Source: Dyella terrae (lineage in GTDB: Bacteria; Pseudomonadota; Gammaproteobacteria; Xanthomonadales; Rhodanobacteraceae). From it: a stretch of DNA of 64,000 nt. The stretch spans positions 2,187,213 through 2,251,212 of the forward strand of contig NZ_SIZZ01000001.1 in the NCBI RefSeq assembly GCF_004322705.1. The letters are read 5' to 3'. The notes below the pieces were generated by a model. The model did not search any database. It was given only the letters and a program-made list of their open reading frames with translations, and had not been told where the DNA came from. Of the stretch, positions 32,688 through 42,051 are shown piece after piece; within the stretch, counting starts at the first letter, position 1, and each line of letters opens with the position of its first letter. Made by a program: the position numbers and the translations under genes.

Positions 32688-34157
32688 TTACAGGTCGCGC
32701 AGGCTCTCCACTTCGCCGTCCGGGCCCACCGACAGGAGCTTCAACGTGTTGGTGCCGCCGCCGCGACCGATATGGTCGCCGTGGGTCAGCACGACGCGAT
32801 CGCCGTCGGACAACTTGCCCTGCTGGAACAACAGGCGCACCGCTTCGCGCGCCGATGCGGTCGGCGTCAGCGAGCTGGCATGCGTGAACTTCACCGGCTG
32901 CACATCGCGCAACACCAGCATGCGGCGACGCGCATCGTCGAACGGTGACAACGCATAGATCGGCACGGCGCTGCGATAGCGCGACAGCCACTGCGCCGTG
33001 GCGCCGGACTCGGTCAACGCGACCAGCGCGCGCACGCCAAGCTGGCTGGCCAGCAGCATCGCGGCCAATGCAATGGCCTGATCCGTTCGATCCAGGCGAT
33101 GACCACTGATGTCTTCCTTCGGCTCGAACTGGCGCTCGGCACCGAGACAGATGCGACGCAGCGCGGCGACAGCCTTGTCCGGATGCGCGCCAGCGGCCGA
33201 TTCCTCGGACAACATCACCGCGTCGGTGCCATCGATCACGGCGTTGGCCACGTCGAGCACCTCGGCGCGCGTCGGGATGGGCGAGCGCACCATCGACTGC
33301 AGCATCTGCGTGGCGGTGATCACGGCGCGATTGCGCTGCATGGATTCGCGAATGATCTTTTTCTGCAGGCCGGGCAGTTCGGCATCGCCGATTTCCACGC
33401 CCAGGTCACCGCGCGCCACCATCACGACGTCGGAGGCGTCGATGATTTCGCCCAGCACCGGAATGGCGTCAGCGCGCTCGATCTTGGCCACCAGCGAGGC
33501 CTTGCCGCCGGCCTCTTCCAGCAGGCGACGCGCCTGATCCATATCGGCAGCGGAGCGCACGAAGGACACGGCGAGGAAATCGCAGCCGATTTCCGCGGCG
33601 AGCTTGATGTCGTTCTTGTCCTTGTCCGACAGCGCGTCGACGGAGAGGCCACCGCCCTGACGGTTAAGTCCCTTGCGATCAGAGAGGCGACCCGGCACGC
33701 AGACATGCGTGTAGATCTTGCTGCCTTCGACGCGATCGACCGTAAGGCCGACCAGGCCGTCGTCCAGCAGCAGCACGTCACCCGGCACCACGTCGTTGGG
33801 CAGGCCGTAATAGCTGACGCCCACGCTTTCCTGGCTGCCAGGCGCGGCGTTGGGGCTGCAATCGAGCACGAAACTGTCGCCCATCTTCAGTTCGATGGGG
33901 CCGTTGGCAAAACGCTCGACGCGAATCTTGGGGCCTTGCAGGTCGGCCAGGATGCCGACTTCGCGGCCGACCTTGGCCGCCGCATCGCGGACGGCGGTAG
34001 CGCGGGCACGGTGATCGTCCGGCTGCCCGTGCGAGAGGTTCAGGCGAACCACGTCGACGCCTTCGGCGATGATTTTTTCGAGCATGCCAGGCGCGTCGGT
34101 GGCGGGACCGAGGGTGGCGACAATTTTGGTGCGGCGCAGCGGATTATCGTTCGTCAT
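32688..34157 (-). CDS. pyk: Pyruvate kinase, 489 aa
   Basis: The enzyme converts phosphoenolpyruvate and ADP to pyruvate and ATP. RRTKIVATLGPATD opens the barrel, VRLNLSHGQPDDH and ILADLQGPKIRVERF follow, and the catalytic LVAKIERADAI, VMVARGDLGVEIG and ATQMLQSM motifs are intact. The C-terminal domain (residues about 350-470) is complete. Length is typical of type II enzymes. A dyad in the upstream gap may serve as operator. Confidence 0.98.
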   Translation of the reverse strand: MTNDNPLRRTKIVATLGPATDAPGMLEKIIAEGVDVVRLNLSHGQPDDHRARATAVRDAAAKVGREVGILADLQGPKIRVERFANGPIELKMGDSFVLDCSPNAAPGSQESVGVSYYGLPNDVVPGDVLLLDDGLVGLTVDRVEGSKIYTHVCVPGRLSDRKGLNRQGGGLSVDALSDKDKNDIKLAAEIGCDFLAVSFVRSAADMDQARRLLEEAGGKASLVAKIERADAIPVLGEIIDASDVVMVARGDLGVEIGDAELPGLQKKIIRESMQRNRAVITATQMLQSMVRSPIPTRAEVLDVANAVIDGTDAVMLSEESAAGAHPDKAVAALRRICLGAERQFEPKEDISGHRLDRTDQAIALAAMLLASQLGVRALVALTESGATAQWLSRYRSAVPIYALSPFDDARRRMLVLRDVQPVKFTHASSLTPTASAREAVRLLFQQGKLSDGDRVVLTHGDHIGRGGGTNTLKLLSVGPDGEVESLRDL

Positions 34158-34271
34158 CCTTCGACACTAGCAGAACTGATGCGCTCCGCCAGAGGGTCGG
34201 CGCTCGTTGCGCGCGGCGTGCCGACGCAGTGGTGTGGAACTGGCATGGCATGCCCTACCACTGGACCATAC

Positions 34272-34282
34272 TGGTATTACCA
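34272..34282. promoter_or_regulatory. TGGTATTACCA dyad upstream of pyruvate kinase
   Basis: TGGTATTACCA is a perfect 5-bp inverted repeat around one T, 115 bases before the pyk start. A further TACCA half site lies at about 34256 and TGGTATG at about 34315. The shape is like GntR- or LacI-type operators; the regulator is unknown. Confidence 0.35.
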
Positions 34283-34417
34283 CTGACCGACGCAAAGCTG
34301 GTCGGGCGATGGAAGTGGTATGCCTGATGACAAGCCACCATCGTCGATGGGGACGCACCTCAAACGCAGTTTGAAGCGATCCAGTGGAGCGCTCGCGACA
34401 TACGTATGCAAAACGAA

Positions 34418-34451
34418 GAAGGGTGCCCGGAACACGTCCCGGGCACCCTTC
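34418..34451 (-). terminator. Hairpin behind the S1/P1 nuclease gene
   Basis: A 13-bp stem, GAAGGGTGCCCGG paired with CCGGGCACCCTTC, encloses an 8-base loop 27 bases past the nuclease stop. On the minus strand it is followed only by TTCG and TTTT further on, so it is a strong hairpin with a poor U-tract. Confidence 0.7.
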
Positions 34452-34477
34452 GCATCACTATCGCGTTGCAGCAAAAA

Positions 34478-35287
34478 TCAGTGCGTCAGTGCGAGATTGA
34501 GCACTTCGGCAAGGCGACGACCGGCCTGGCGCAGGCGCATTTCGGCGACCGGCAGGTTGGCCTTGACGTACGCGTCGTCGATCTTGTGGCCATCGGGATA
34601 GATCTTGCCGGAAATCTCGCAAGACTCTTCCGCCCATTGGGCGTAGGGGTTGTCCAGCGGTGCGCGTGGGGCCGGCAATGCGACCGGACCCTCCGCACTG
34701 AGTTCATCGGCGTAGTCCTTCCACTCCTTGCCGTGGGTCTTGAGCATGCCGGAGTCCCACAGGCTGTGCAGGTTGGTGCCCTTGCCGTCGAACTGAACCT
34801 GATAGGTGTTGCCGCCCTTGTCGTCACGCGAACCAGCGTGCAGCGGCTGATGGATGTCGCCTACGAAATGCACGACGAACTTCAGTGCTTCCAGACGCGT
34901 GGCGTCGGACTGCCTGGTGTCTTCAAGCACGGTGACGTAGTGCTCGATCGCGGCGACGATGCAGTTGTCGCCCTTGCAGTCGCGCGGCGGTTGGTAATCG
35001 CAGTCGCCATGCAGGAAGTTGATGTAGTGCAGTCCCTGCGTGGATTTCCACAGCGCCTGCTGGTCCTTGTCATTGCGCAGGTCGTCCGGCCAGCTGGCGA
35101 TGTCGGCCAGGGACTTGGTGTGGTCCAGCGCCAGCAGACGCTCAACTTCGGCTTCGGCCGACGGACTGAGGTGGCGCTGGGCCAGATCGGCGACGATGGC
35201 ATGGCCCTGGCGACCCCAGGCATGCGCCGACGGCGCAACGACAAGGGCGGCAAGGACGAGGGCAAGCGCGCGACGCGGGTATTTCAT
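34478..35287 (-). CDS. S1/P1-type secreted nuclease, 269 aa
   Basis: A signal peptide ends SAHA, leaving Trp24 as mature residue 1; in P1 nuclease this N-terminal Trp is a zinc ligand. WGRQGHAIVADLA, GLHYINF, HFVGDIHQPLHAG, GGNTYQV and NLHSLWDSG carry the other ligands of the trinuclear zinc centre. The enzyme degrades single-stranded DNA and RNA and removes 3'-phosphates outside the cytoplasm. Four cysteines near CDYQPPRDCKGDNC fit the conserved disulphide loop. Confidence 0.95.
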   Translation of the reverse strand: MKYPRRALALVLAALVVAPSAHAWGRQGHAIVADLAQRHLSPSAEAEVERLLALDHTKSLADIASWPDDLRNDKDQQALWKSTQGLHYINFLHGDCDYQPPRDCKGDNCIVAAIEHYVTVLEDTRQSDATRLEALKFVVHFVGDIHQPLHAGSRDDKGGNTYQVQFDGKGTNLHSLWDSGMLKTHGKEWKDYADELSAEGPVALPAPRAPLDNPYAQWAEESCEISGKIYPDGHKIDDAYVKANLPVAEMRLRQAGRRLAEVLNLALTH

Positions 35288-35390
35288 GACTTTTCCGGCG
35301 GATGGATAGGAATCGGCCGGTCAGTTTGCCATACGTATATGGCAAACCCTGACATCTCTGACGGCGCCGAGCTACTCGGCGCCCCGCCCT

Positions 35391-35867
35391 TCAGGCCATG
35401 CTCTTGGCGACTTCGTGCAGCAAGGTTCCCTGCCCGTCACGGACACTGACATCCACGGGAATGCCCTGGCGCACGCTCTGGGTGACGATGCAGAAATCCT
35501 CGAACTGCGCGAGCGCGCGATCCAGGTGCGACAGGTCGGCTTCTACGCTGTCCATCTTCAGCTCCACGCCGATGCGCGCCACGCGCCAGCGACCGTGCTC
35601 GTTGCGCTCCAGCGTGGCGCGGGCATGCGCGGCCAGGTGCTGCGGGTCATTTTTGTACTTGCGCAGGGCGAACAGCAGGCTGGCCGACAGGCAGTTGGCC
35701 ACGGCCGCCGCCAGCATGCGGCTGGGGTTCGGGCCATGCCCTTGACCGAGCGGTGGCGCCTCATCGGTCATCAGGTCGGGGATGCTGGTGTCGTCGAAAC
35801 GCACGCGGAACTCGAAATCCGAGGTCTGCTCCAGCGTGATTTCGATGACCTGCTGCTCACTGCTCAT
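35391..35867 (-). CDS. OsmC/Ohr-family protein, 158 aa
   Basis: The OsmC fold is seen from GHGPNPSRMLAAAVANCLSASLLFAL, with the first redox cysteine in the long helix, to EDFCIVTQSVRQGIPVDV with the second. OsmC proteins reduce organic hydroperoxides. The usual CPV around the second Cys is replaced by C-x11-PV, so the peroxidase activity is not assured. ATG 35867 fits the family; the longer frame is noncoding. Confidence 0.87.
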   Translation of the reverse strand: MSSEQQVIEITLEQTSDFEFRVRFDDTSIPDLMTDEAPPLGQGHGPNPSRMLAAAVANCLSASLLFALRKYKNDPQHLAAHARATLERNEHGRWRVARIGVELKMDSVEADLSHLDRALAQFEDFCIVTQSVRQGIPVDVSVRDGQGTLLHEVAKSMA

Positions 35868-36173
35868 GGCCCAAGACTCCCTGCGAATGACACGACGATG
35901 GGCGTTGAGCCTAACCCACATTCGCGCGCGTGGGACCGTGCCGGAGGAGACAGATGCGCACGGGTGCCGTCCTGTATCGAAGCTGTCGTGACGCAAATTG
36001 GCATGGCCGCCATGTCCCGCCACGGCGCGCACGGAAAAAAGTGGTATTCCCTACCCTGGCTGACTCGCCATTGTCGCAACCTGCGGCGGGAACGGTCCGA
36101 TTCGGGCTAAAATGGGCGCTTTGGTGGCCGTCGGCCACCGCTGCCCCGCCATCACCCTGGAGGAAGCTGTCCC
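35868..36173. other. Divergent intergenic region between OsmC and gapA
   Basis: These 306 bases hold both promoters. TAAAAT at 36108 is a possible -10 element for gapA without a matching -35 at 17 bases. GGAGGAAGC just before 36174 is the gapA ribosome-binding site. No gene or repeat is seen. Confidence 0.45.
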
Positions 36174-37187
36174 ATGGCCATCAAGGTCGCCATCAATGGT
36201 TACGGTCGCATCGGCCGCAATACCCTTCGCGCACTGTACGAATCCGGTCGCACGAACGAGATCCAGATCGTCGCGGTCAACGACCTCGGCGACGCCGAGA
36301 CCAACGCGCACCTGACCCAGTACGACACCGCCCATGGCCGTTTCCCGGGCACCGTGACGGTGGAAGGTGGCGATCTGGTCGTCAACGGCGACCGCATCAA
36401 GGTTTGCGCCGAGCGCGATCCGTCGAAGCTGCCGTGGGGCGAACTGGGCGTTGACGTGGTGCTGGAATGCACCGGCCTGTTCACCACCAAGGCCAAGGCC
36501 TCGGCCCACATCGCCGCGGGCGCCAAGAAGGTCATCATCTCCGCCCCGGGCGGCAGCGACGTGGACGGCACCTTCGTCTACGGCGTGAACCATGACCAGC
36601 TGACCGCCGCGCACCAGGTGATCTCCAACGCCTCGTGCACCACCAACTGCCTGGCGCCGCTGGCCAAGGTCCTGCACGAGAAGATCGGCATCGTGCACGG
36701 CCTGATGACCACCATCCACGCCTACACCAACGACCAGGTGCTGACGGACGTCTATCACTCGGACCTGCGTCGCGCCCGTTCGGCCACGATGAGCCAGATC
36801 CCGACCAAGACCGGCGCCGCCGCCGCGGTGGGCCTGGTGCTTCCGGAACTCAACGGCAAGCTGGACGGTTTTGCCATGCGCGTGCCGACAATCAACGTGT
36901 CGGTCGTTGACCTCTCCTTCGTGGCCGCTCGCGCCACCACCAAGGAAGAAATCGACGCCGCCATCAACGAAGCGGCCAATGGCAAGCTCAAGGGCATCCT
37001 GGCGGTGAACACCAAGCCGCTGGTGTCGGTCGACTTCAACCACAACCCGGCTTCGTCCACCTACGACGCCACCCAGACCCGCGTCATGGAAGGCACGCTG
37101 GTCAAGGTGCTCAGCTGGTACGACAACGAGTGGGGTTTCTCGAACCGCATGCTCGACATGACCGTGGCGCTGATGGCTGCGAAGTAA
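36174..37187 (+). CDS. gapA: Glyceraldehyde-3-phosphate dehydrogenase, type I, 337 aa
   Basis: The enzyme oxidises glyceraldehyde 3-phosphate to 1,3-bisphosphoglycerate with [17 protein letters not shown] is the Rossmann motif, [12 protein letters not shown] contains the adenine-side acidic residue, SNASCTTNC carries catalytic Cys155, and HAYTNDQ the catalytic His. [13 protein letters not shown] closes the protein. Length is typical. GGAGG precedes the ATG and a good terminator follows. Confidence 0.98.
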   Translation: MAIKVAINGYGRIGRNTLRALYESGRTNEIQIVAVNDLGDAETNAHLTQYDTAHGRFPGTVTVEGGDLVVNGDRIKVCAERDPSKLPWGELGVDVVLECTGLFTTKAKASAHIAAGAKKVIISAPGGSDVDGTFVYGVNHDQLTAAHQVISNASCTTNCLAPLAKVLHEKIGIVHGLMTTIHAYTNDQVLTDVYHSDLRRARSATMSQIPTKTGAAAAVGLVLPELNGKLDGFAMRVPTINVSVVDLSFVAARATTKEEIDAAINEAANGKLKGILAVNTKPLVSVDFNHNPASSTYDATQTRVMEGTLVKVLSWYDNEWGFSNRMLDMTVALMAAK

Positions 37188-37237
37188 GACGTGGTGCGAG
37201 GGGCTGGCTTGCCGGCCCTTTGCCACCTGATGTGACG

Positions 37238-37275
37238 AAGGCTCGCGTGCCGGCAGGCATGCGGGCCTTCTTTTT
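37238..37275 (+). terminator. Rho-independent terminator of gapA
   Basis: A 14-bp stem with a few wobble pairs (AAGGC...GTGCC with GGCAT...GCCTT, loop GGCA) is followed by CTTTTT, 51 bases past the gapA stop. Confidence 0.8.
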
Positions 37276-37452
37276 GGGTACGCAGGCGACGACTCCTTGC
37301 CGCCGCCCTTCCGGCGCAGGCCGGAAGGGCGAATCCCGTGGGTACACATGGATGTCTGGCGCGCCGCTGAAGCTGTCTCAATGCGGGCGATCAGACCGCG
37401 ACAAAGCGGCGCAGCCTCGCCCGCAGGCCGGCCGCGGGCGTATCGTGACACC

Positions 37453-37860
37453 ATGACCGTCCTCCCCCTGAATACCGCTTCCATCGCCCTGCTCGTGGAT
37501 CGCTTCTACGACAAGGTGCAGAAGCACCCCACCCTGGGCCCGGTATTCAATCCGGCCGTGCACGACTGGACGGAGCACAAGGAAACGCTCGTGGCCTTCT
37601 GGTCGCAAGTGGCGTTGGGAGAACGCGGCTATAACGGCTCGCCGATGTCGGCGCATCAGAAGCACAACACGATTCGCGCGGCGCATTTCGATGACTGGCT
37701 TGCGCTATGGCGGGAGACGACGCGCGAGGTGCTCGATGAAGACGGTGCGGCGAAGATGATCGATTTCGCCGAACGCATCGGCCGCAGCCTGCGTTATGGG
37801 CTGGGTATTCCGATGCAGGGACGCGGGCTGGGGATTCCGCTCGTTTCCGTGGGCAAGTGA
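37453..37860 (+). CDS. Group III truncated haemoglobin, 135 aa
   Basis: LVDRFYDKVQKHPTLGPVFN, DWTEHKETLVAFWSQVALGE and HQKHNTIRAAHFDDWLALW are the conserved blocks of the group III family; the His in AAHFDDW is the proximal haem ligand. These small globins bind oxygen or nitric oxide in the cytoplasm. ATG 37453 fits the family start. A link with the nitrite reductase in this genome (NO handling) is possible but the genes are 16 kb apart. Confidence 0.93.
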   Translation: MTVLPLNTASIALLVDRFYDKVQKHPTLGPVFNPAVHDWTEHKETLVAFWSQVALGERGYNGSPMSAHQKHNTIRAAHFDDWLALWRETTREVLDEDGAAKMIDFAERIGRSLRYGLGIPMQGRGLGIPLVSVGK

Positions 37861-37900
37861 GGAACCGGCCGGCTCGACCGGCCCCCACCCGATATGGCGC

Positions 37901-38401
37901 TTACGCCAGCACAGCCAGCGCCGCGTCGTAGTTCGGCTCGTCGGCGATCTCGCCCACCATTTCCGCGTGCAGCACCTTGTCGCTCTCATCGAGCACGACG
38001 ACTGCACGTGCGGCCAGGCCGGCAAGCGGGCCCGAAGCAAGGGCGACACCGTAGTTCTTGAGGAAGTCATGACCACGCAGCGTCGAGAGCGTCACGACGT
38101 TGTCGAGGCCTTCCGCACCACAGAAGCGCGCCTGCGCAAATGGCAGATCGGCGGAGATGCAGAGCACGACGGCGTTGTTCAGCTGCGATGCTTTCTGGTT
38201 GAACTGGCGAACCGACATCGCGCAGGTCGGCGTGTCGATGCTGGGGAAGATGTTGAGGATCTTGCGCTTGCCGGCAAACGTGCCCAGCGCGACGTCGGAG
38301 AGGTCCTTGGCGACCAGCGAGAATGCGGGAGCCTTGCTGCCTTCGGCGGGAAACGTGCCGTCGACCTGGACCGGATTGCCCTTCAGGGTGACTTGCGACA
38401 T
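37901..38401 (-). CDS. tpx: Thiol peroxidase Tpx, 166 aa
   Basis: An atypical 2-Cys peroxiredoxin that reduces lipid and hydrogen peroxides with thioredoxin. SIDTPTC60AMSVRQFN carries the peroxidatic cysteine with its Thr and the resolving Cys94 lies in ARFCGAEG, spacing as in E. coli Tpx. The NYGV and [13 protein letters not shown] blocks are present. Length is normal. Its gene converges on the haemoglobin gene. Confidence 0.97.
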   Translation of the reverse strand: MSQVTLKGNPVQVDGTFPAEGSKAPAFSLVAKDLSDVALGTFAGKRKILNIFPSIDTPTCAMSVRQFNQKASQLNNAVVLCISADLPFAQARFCGAEGLDNVVTLSTLRGHDFLKNYGVALASGPLAGLAARAVVVLDESDKVLHAEMVGEIADEPNYDAALAVLA

Positions 38402-38462
38402 GAGCGTGCCTCAATGGATGGGGAAGTGGTCCGGCGACGATAGCGCCATGGCTGTCCCGAGG

Positions 38463-38499
38463 CAAAAGAAAAGCCGCCGGGCGTGACGCCAGGCGGCTT
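38463..38499 (-). terminator. Rho-independent terminator of the homogentisate operon
   Basis: On the minus strand AAGCCGCC and GGCGGCTT form the stem, with an internal TGGCG/CGCC continuation, followed by TTCTTTTG. It lies 20 bases past the stop of the fumarylacetoacetase-like gene. Confidence 0.85.
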
Positions 38500-38518
38500 A
38501 TCGGGACAGCCTGGTGAA

Positions 38519-39505
38519 TCAGGCCTTCTGCGGCGCGATCACCTGCTCAATTGAACCGAAGATCGAAGCGCCCTGCGCATCGGTCACGTCGATCTTCAGC
38601 GTGTCGCCATACTTCAGGAACGGCGTCGTCGCCTTGCCGTCACGCAGCGTTTCGACGGTGCGCTGTTCGGCCAGGCAGGAGGCACCCTTGCTGGTGTCTT
38701 CGTTGGCGATGGTGCCGGAGCCCACGATGGTGCCGGCCGTCAGCGGACGCGTCTTGGCGGCGTGGGCCACCAGCTGCGCGAAGTTGAACTGCATGTCGAC
38801 GCCGCATTCGGCCTCGCCGAACCACTGGTCGTTGAGCCAGGTGCGCATCGGCAGGTGCAGCTTTTCGTCCTTCCAGACATCGCCCAGCTCGTCCGGCGTG
38901 ACGAACACCGGCGACAGCGCGGAGCGCGGCTTGCTCTGCAGGAAGCCGAAGCCCTTGGCCAGTTCGCCCGGAATGAGACCGCGCAGCGACACGTCATTGA
39001 CGAGACCGACGAGCTGGATGTGTTCGGCGGCCTTGCCGGGCGACACAGCCATCGGGACGTCGTCGGTGATGACGACGACTTCAGCTTCGAGATCGATGCC
39101 GTATTCCTCGCTGGGCACGATCACGGGATCGCGCGGCCCAAGAAAGCCGGCGCTCACCGCCTGGTACATCAGCGGATCGACATAGAACGACTCCGGCACT
39201 TCCGCGCCACGCGCGCGACGCACGCGCTCGACGTGCGGCAAGTAAGCGCTGCCGTCGACGAACTCGTAGGCGCGCGGCAACGGCGCCGCCATGGCGGCGA
39301 CGTCCAGTGGGAACACGCCCTCGGCTTCACCCGCGTTGAGCGATTCCGACAAGGCGTTCAGGCGCGGCGCGACATTCGACCAATCGTCCAGCGCCGCCTG
39401 CAGCGTGACGGCGATGCCGGTGGCCTTCACGGCGCGCGTCAGATCACGACTGACCACGATCAGGGTGCCGTCGCGACCGCCTTCCTTAAGACTGCCCAGT
39501 TTCAT
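38519..39505 (-). CDS. Fumarylacetoacetate hydrolase family protein, 328 aa
   Basis: Its place next to hmgA indicates the last step of tyrosine breakdown, fumarylacetoacetate to fumarate and acetoacetate. The FAH domain (residues about 95-320) includes EEYGIDLEAEVVVITDD with the metal-binding acidic residues, GFGFLQSKPRSALSP, and TAGTIVGSGTIANED. At 328 residues it belongs to the shorter bacterial type rather than the 420-residue eukaryote type. The lipoprotein gene lies 24 bases upstream in the same operon. Confidence 0.92.
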   Translation of the reverse strand: MKLGSLKEGGRDGTLIVVSRDLTRAVKATGIAVTLQAALDDWSNVAPRLNALSESLNAGEAEGVFPLDVAAMAAPLPRAYEFVDGSAYLPHVERVRRARGAEVPESFYVDPLMYQAVSAGFLGPRDPVIVPSEEYGIDLEAEVVVITDDVPMAVSPGKAAEHIQLVGLVNDVSLRGLIPGELAKGFGFLQSKPRSALSPVFVTPDELGDVWKDEKLHLPMRTWLNDQWFGEAECGVDMQFNFAQLVAHAAKTRPLTAGTIVGSGTIANEDTSKGASCLAEQRTVETLRDGKATTPFLKYGDTLKIDVTDAQGASIFGSIEQVIAPQKA

Positions 39506-39529
39506 TGCGTATGCTCCGTATGCAGCGGC

Positions 39530-40150
39530 TTAGCCGCAGCCTTCAACGTAATCGATTTGCGGGGAAACACCCACGCGCCATTGCGTGACCTCGCCATCGG
39601 CGCTGACATCAAACACCAGGGACGTGCCCTGTGCGCCCGCCACGCGAATGGTGCTGGCCCTGGCCTCGTATTTGGCCGGTTGTTCTTCGAACTTGCCGGC
39701 GTACAACGCCAGCAACTCCACTTTGGTCATGCCGACACGGCCGCCACCGGGCGCCTTTTCCTTGTCGGTGCGCACGTCATAGCGCGCGAAGCGACCGTCT
39801 TCAAACATGAAACCCAGCGAGGGCTTGTCCTTGTCGTCGGCCGGATAGGCGTAGTGGCAGGTGGCGCCAGGCGCGGGCTCGGTCTGGCGAATCCCGCGGC
39901 CCTGTGTCGTCGCCAGCCAGGCCGTCGCGAACCGGGACTCATCCATGCCGAAGCGCGTGCTGCCATAGCCTTCCATGCCATCGGCTTCCAGCGCACCCGC
40001 TCGCGGCGCTTCTTCGACGCTGGCCGCCGCGACGGGAGTCGCCGTGGCGGCGGCCGTCGGTACCGATGTGGTTTCCGGTGCCTCGCTGTGGCTGCAAGCG
40101 GCGACAGCCATAGCCAGCGTGACGATAAGGCCCGTGCGCAAGATCTGCAT
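39530..40150 (-). CDS. Lipoprotein encoded within the homogentisate operon, 206 aa
   Basis: ATG 40150 stands 5 bases after the hmgA stop. The N-terminus is a lipoprotein signal with lipobox VAAC (Cys18), followed by an Ala/Thr/Pro-rich linker to about residue 50. The globular part (STRFGMDESRFATAW, GFMFEDGRFARYDV, RVGMTKVELLALY) has no family I know. It is anchored in the envelope, and why it sits between hmgA and the FAH gene is not obvious. Confidence 0.8.
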   Translation of the reverse strand: MQILRTGLIVTLAMAVAACSHSEAPETTSVPTAAATATPVAAASVEEAPRAGALEADGMEGYGSTRFGMDESRFATAWLATTQGRGIRQTEPAPGATCHYAYPADDKDKPSLGFMFEDGRFARYDVRTDKEKAPGGGRVGMTKVELLALYAGKFEEQPAKYEARASTIRVAGAQGTSLVFDVSADGEVTQWRVGVSPQIDYVEGCG

Positions 40151-40155
40151 GCGGA

Positions 40156-41454
40156 TCAGCTCTCCTTGAAGTGCTTCTGTATCCCCTGCCAGCACTGATA
40201 GTAATCGCCCTGCAGCTGCGGCGCGCCCAGCGCCTGCAGCGTGGGGCGGATCACCTTGCGCGTTTCGAACATGAAAGCCATGGTGCCGGTCAGGTGATCG
40301 GGTTTGCTCAGATCAGCCTGCGTCGCCTTTTCGAAACTCGCCTCATCCGGGCCGTGGCCGCTCATGCAGTTGTGCAGGCTGGCGCCGCCGGGTACGAAGC
40401 CGCCGGCCTTGGCGTCATACGCGCCCTGGATGAGGCCCATGAATTCGCTCGCCACGTTGCGATGGAAGTACGGCGGGCGGAACGTATGCTCGGCCACCAG
40501 CCACCGCGGCGGGAAGATCACGAAATCGATGTTGGCCGTGCCGGGCGTATCGCTGGCCGAGGTCAGCACGGTGAAGATCGAAGGGTCCGGATGATCGACG
40601 CTGATCGAACCGACGGTGTTGTACAGCGTCAGGTCGTATTTGTACGGGGCGTAGTTGCCGTGCCATGCCACCACGTCGAGCGGCGAGTGGTTGATCTTTG
40701 CCGACCACAGGTTGCCCTGGAATTTGGCGACCAGCTCGAACGCACCCTCCACGTCCTCGTAGGCCGCGTGCGGCGTGAGGAAATCGCGTGGCAGCGCCAT
40801 GGAGTTGGCGCCGATGGGGCCGAGGTCGGGAAGGCGCAAGAGCGCGCCGAAGTTCTCGCAGATGTATCCGCGCGCCTGACCATCGGGCAGCTCGACGCGG
40901 AAACGGATGCCGCGCGGAATCACGGCGATCTCCAGCGGCTTCACTTCGAGCACGCCCAGCTCGGTAGCCAGCACGAGTCGACCTTCCTGCGGCACGATCA
41001 GCAGCTCGCCATCGGCGTCGTAGAAGAAACGGCCTTCCATCGAACGATTCGCCGCATAGACATGGATGCCACAACCGCCCTGCTCGGCCGGTCCGCCGTT
41101 GCCGGCGATCGTGACGATGCCATCGATGAAATCGGTCGGCTCGGCGGGCATCGGCCACGGATCCCAGCGCAGTTGGTTCGGTGTGGCGGGGGCTTCTTCG
41201 AAGCGATTGTGGAACGACGCTTTGCCCAGCGGCTCGAACGGCTCGTGCATGGCGGCCGGACGGATGCGGTAGAGCCAGCTGCGACGGTTGAGGTGGCGCG
41301 GCGCGGTGAAGGCCGTGCCGGAGACCTGCTCAGCGTAAAGGCCGTGGGCCACCTGCTGGGGGGAGTTCTGCCCCTTCGGCAGGACACCCTCGATCGCTTC
41401 GCTGGCGAACTCGTTGCCAAAACCCGACTGGTAACCGCGCGCTTGGTTGGACAT
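40156..41454 (-). CDS. hmgA: Homogentisate 1,2-dioxygenase, 432 aa
   Basis: The iron enzyme opens the homogentisate ring to maleylacetoacetate. [13 protein letters not shown] opens the sequence as in all family members, SWLYRIRP and [19 protein letters not shown] follow, and the C-terminal [33 protein letters not shown] and [10 protein letters not shown] contain the His and Glu ligands. ATG 41454 with AGGA upstream is chosen. It heads the hmgA-lipoprotein-FAH operon. Confidence 0.97.
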   Translation of the reverse strand: MSNQARGYQSGFGNEFASEAIEGVLPKGQNSPQQVAHGLYAEQVSGTAFTAPRHLNRRSWLYRIRPAAMHEPFEPLGKASFHNRFEEAPATPNQLRWDPWPMPAEPTDFIDGIVTIAGNGGPAEQGGCGIHVYAANRSMEGRFFYDADGELLIVPQEGRLVLATELGVLEVKPLEIAVIPRGIRFRVELPDGQARGYICENFGALLRLPDLGPIGANSMALPRDFLTPHAAYEDVEGAFELVAKFQGNLWSAKINHSPLDVVAWHGNYAPYKYDLTLYNTVGSISVDHPDPSIFTVLTSASDTPGTANIDFVIFPPRWLVAEHTFRPPYFHRNVASEFMGLIQGAYDAKAGGFVPGGASLHNCMSGHGPDEASFEKATQADLSKPDHLTGTMAFMFETRKVIRPTLQALGAPQLQGDYYQCWQGIQKHFKES

Positions 41455-41608
41455 CGTCAATTCCTGGAAAGGTCTCGATTACGGCAATGACATTTCGCTA
41501 CGCTTGGACGGCCTCACTCAAGGATCGAGGCCAAGACCGCTGCGAAACGCCATGTTGGTTGGATCGACTGCAACGTAACGACAGCACTACATCTACAAGG
41601 GGGACCAC

Positions 41609-42004
41609 ATGTCTGACCAGTACGCTTCGCTGGGCGAGGCCCGCAACAACCATTCCATCACCGACCTGAGCCAGCCACTGGCATCGGGCACGGGCTGGAT
41701 GAAGTTCGTGGGCATCATGTCCATCATCCAGGGCGCCCTCACCGCCTTGACCATCGTCGGCATCCTGTTTGCCTGGCTGCCGATCTGGATCGGCGTCCTG
41801 GTCATGCAGTCGGCCGGTGCCGTCGAGCGCGCCAGCCAGACCGGGGATGCCGCCGCCCTCAAGGAGGGCCTGTCCAAGCTTCGCACCTACTTCGTGATCC
41901 AGGGTGTGCTGTGGCTCGTGATGTTCGGCATCTTCGCGCTGTACATCATCTTCTTTGGCGCGATGATGGCGACCGTGCTCAAGAATGGCGGCTTCCCGCA
42001 CTGA
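41609..42004 (+). CDS. DUF5362-like membrane protein, 131 aa
   Basis: AAGGGGGA precedes the ATG. The layout is a soluble 30-residue head, a span (residues 32-65), a helical stretch AGAVERASQTGDAAALKEGLS and a second span at about 95-120, typical of the DUF5362 family of small membrane proteins of unknown role. It is divergent from hmgA and convergent with hppD, with a shared hairpin behind it. Confidence 0.8.
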   Translation: MSDQYASLGEARNNHSITDLSQPLASGTGWMKFVGIMSIIQGALTALTIVGILFAWLPIWIGVLVMQSAGAVERASQTGDAAALKEGLSKLRTYFVIQGVLWLVMFGIFALYIIFFGAMMATVLKNGGFPH

Positions 42005-42011
42005 GACTCGC

Positions 42012-42040
42012 GGCGTGGCCTTCTTCCCGAAGGCCACGCC
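42012..42040. terminator. Perfect 12-bp hairpin between convergent genes
   Basis: GGCGTGGCCTTC and GAAGGCCACGCC enclose the loop TTCCC. It lies between the stops of the DUF5362 gene (42004) and hppD (42052). Neither side has a T run, so it is a possible bidirectional terminator or transcript-end stabiliser. Confidence 0.6.
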
Positions 42041-42051
42041 CACGCGGCGTC

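Larger units (their letters stand above)
34158..34477. other. Intergenic region of 320 bases upstream of pyk
   Basis: It holds the pyk promoter region with the dyad at 34272 and, at its far end, the hairpin behind the nuclease gene (34418-34451). Several copies of the half site TGGTAT or its complement ATACCA occur between 34250 and 34320. No gene is seen. Confidence 0.5.

Noticed and set aside
30755-32887. Very long plus-strand open frame opposite aldolase
   Set aside because: It is antisense to well-supported genes; high GC content makes such shadow frames common.
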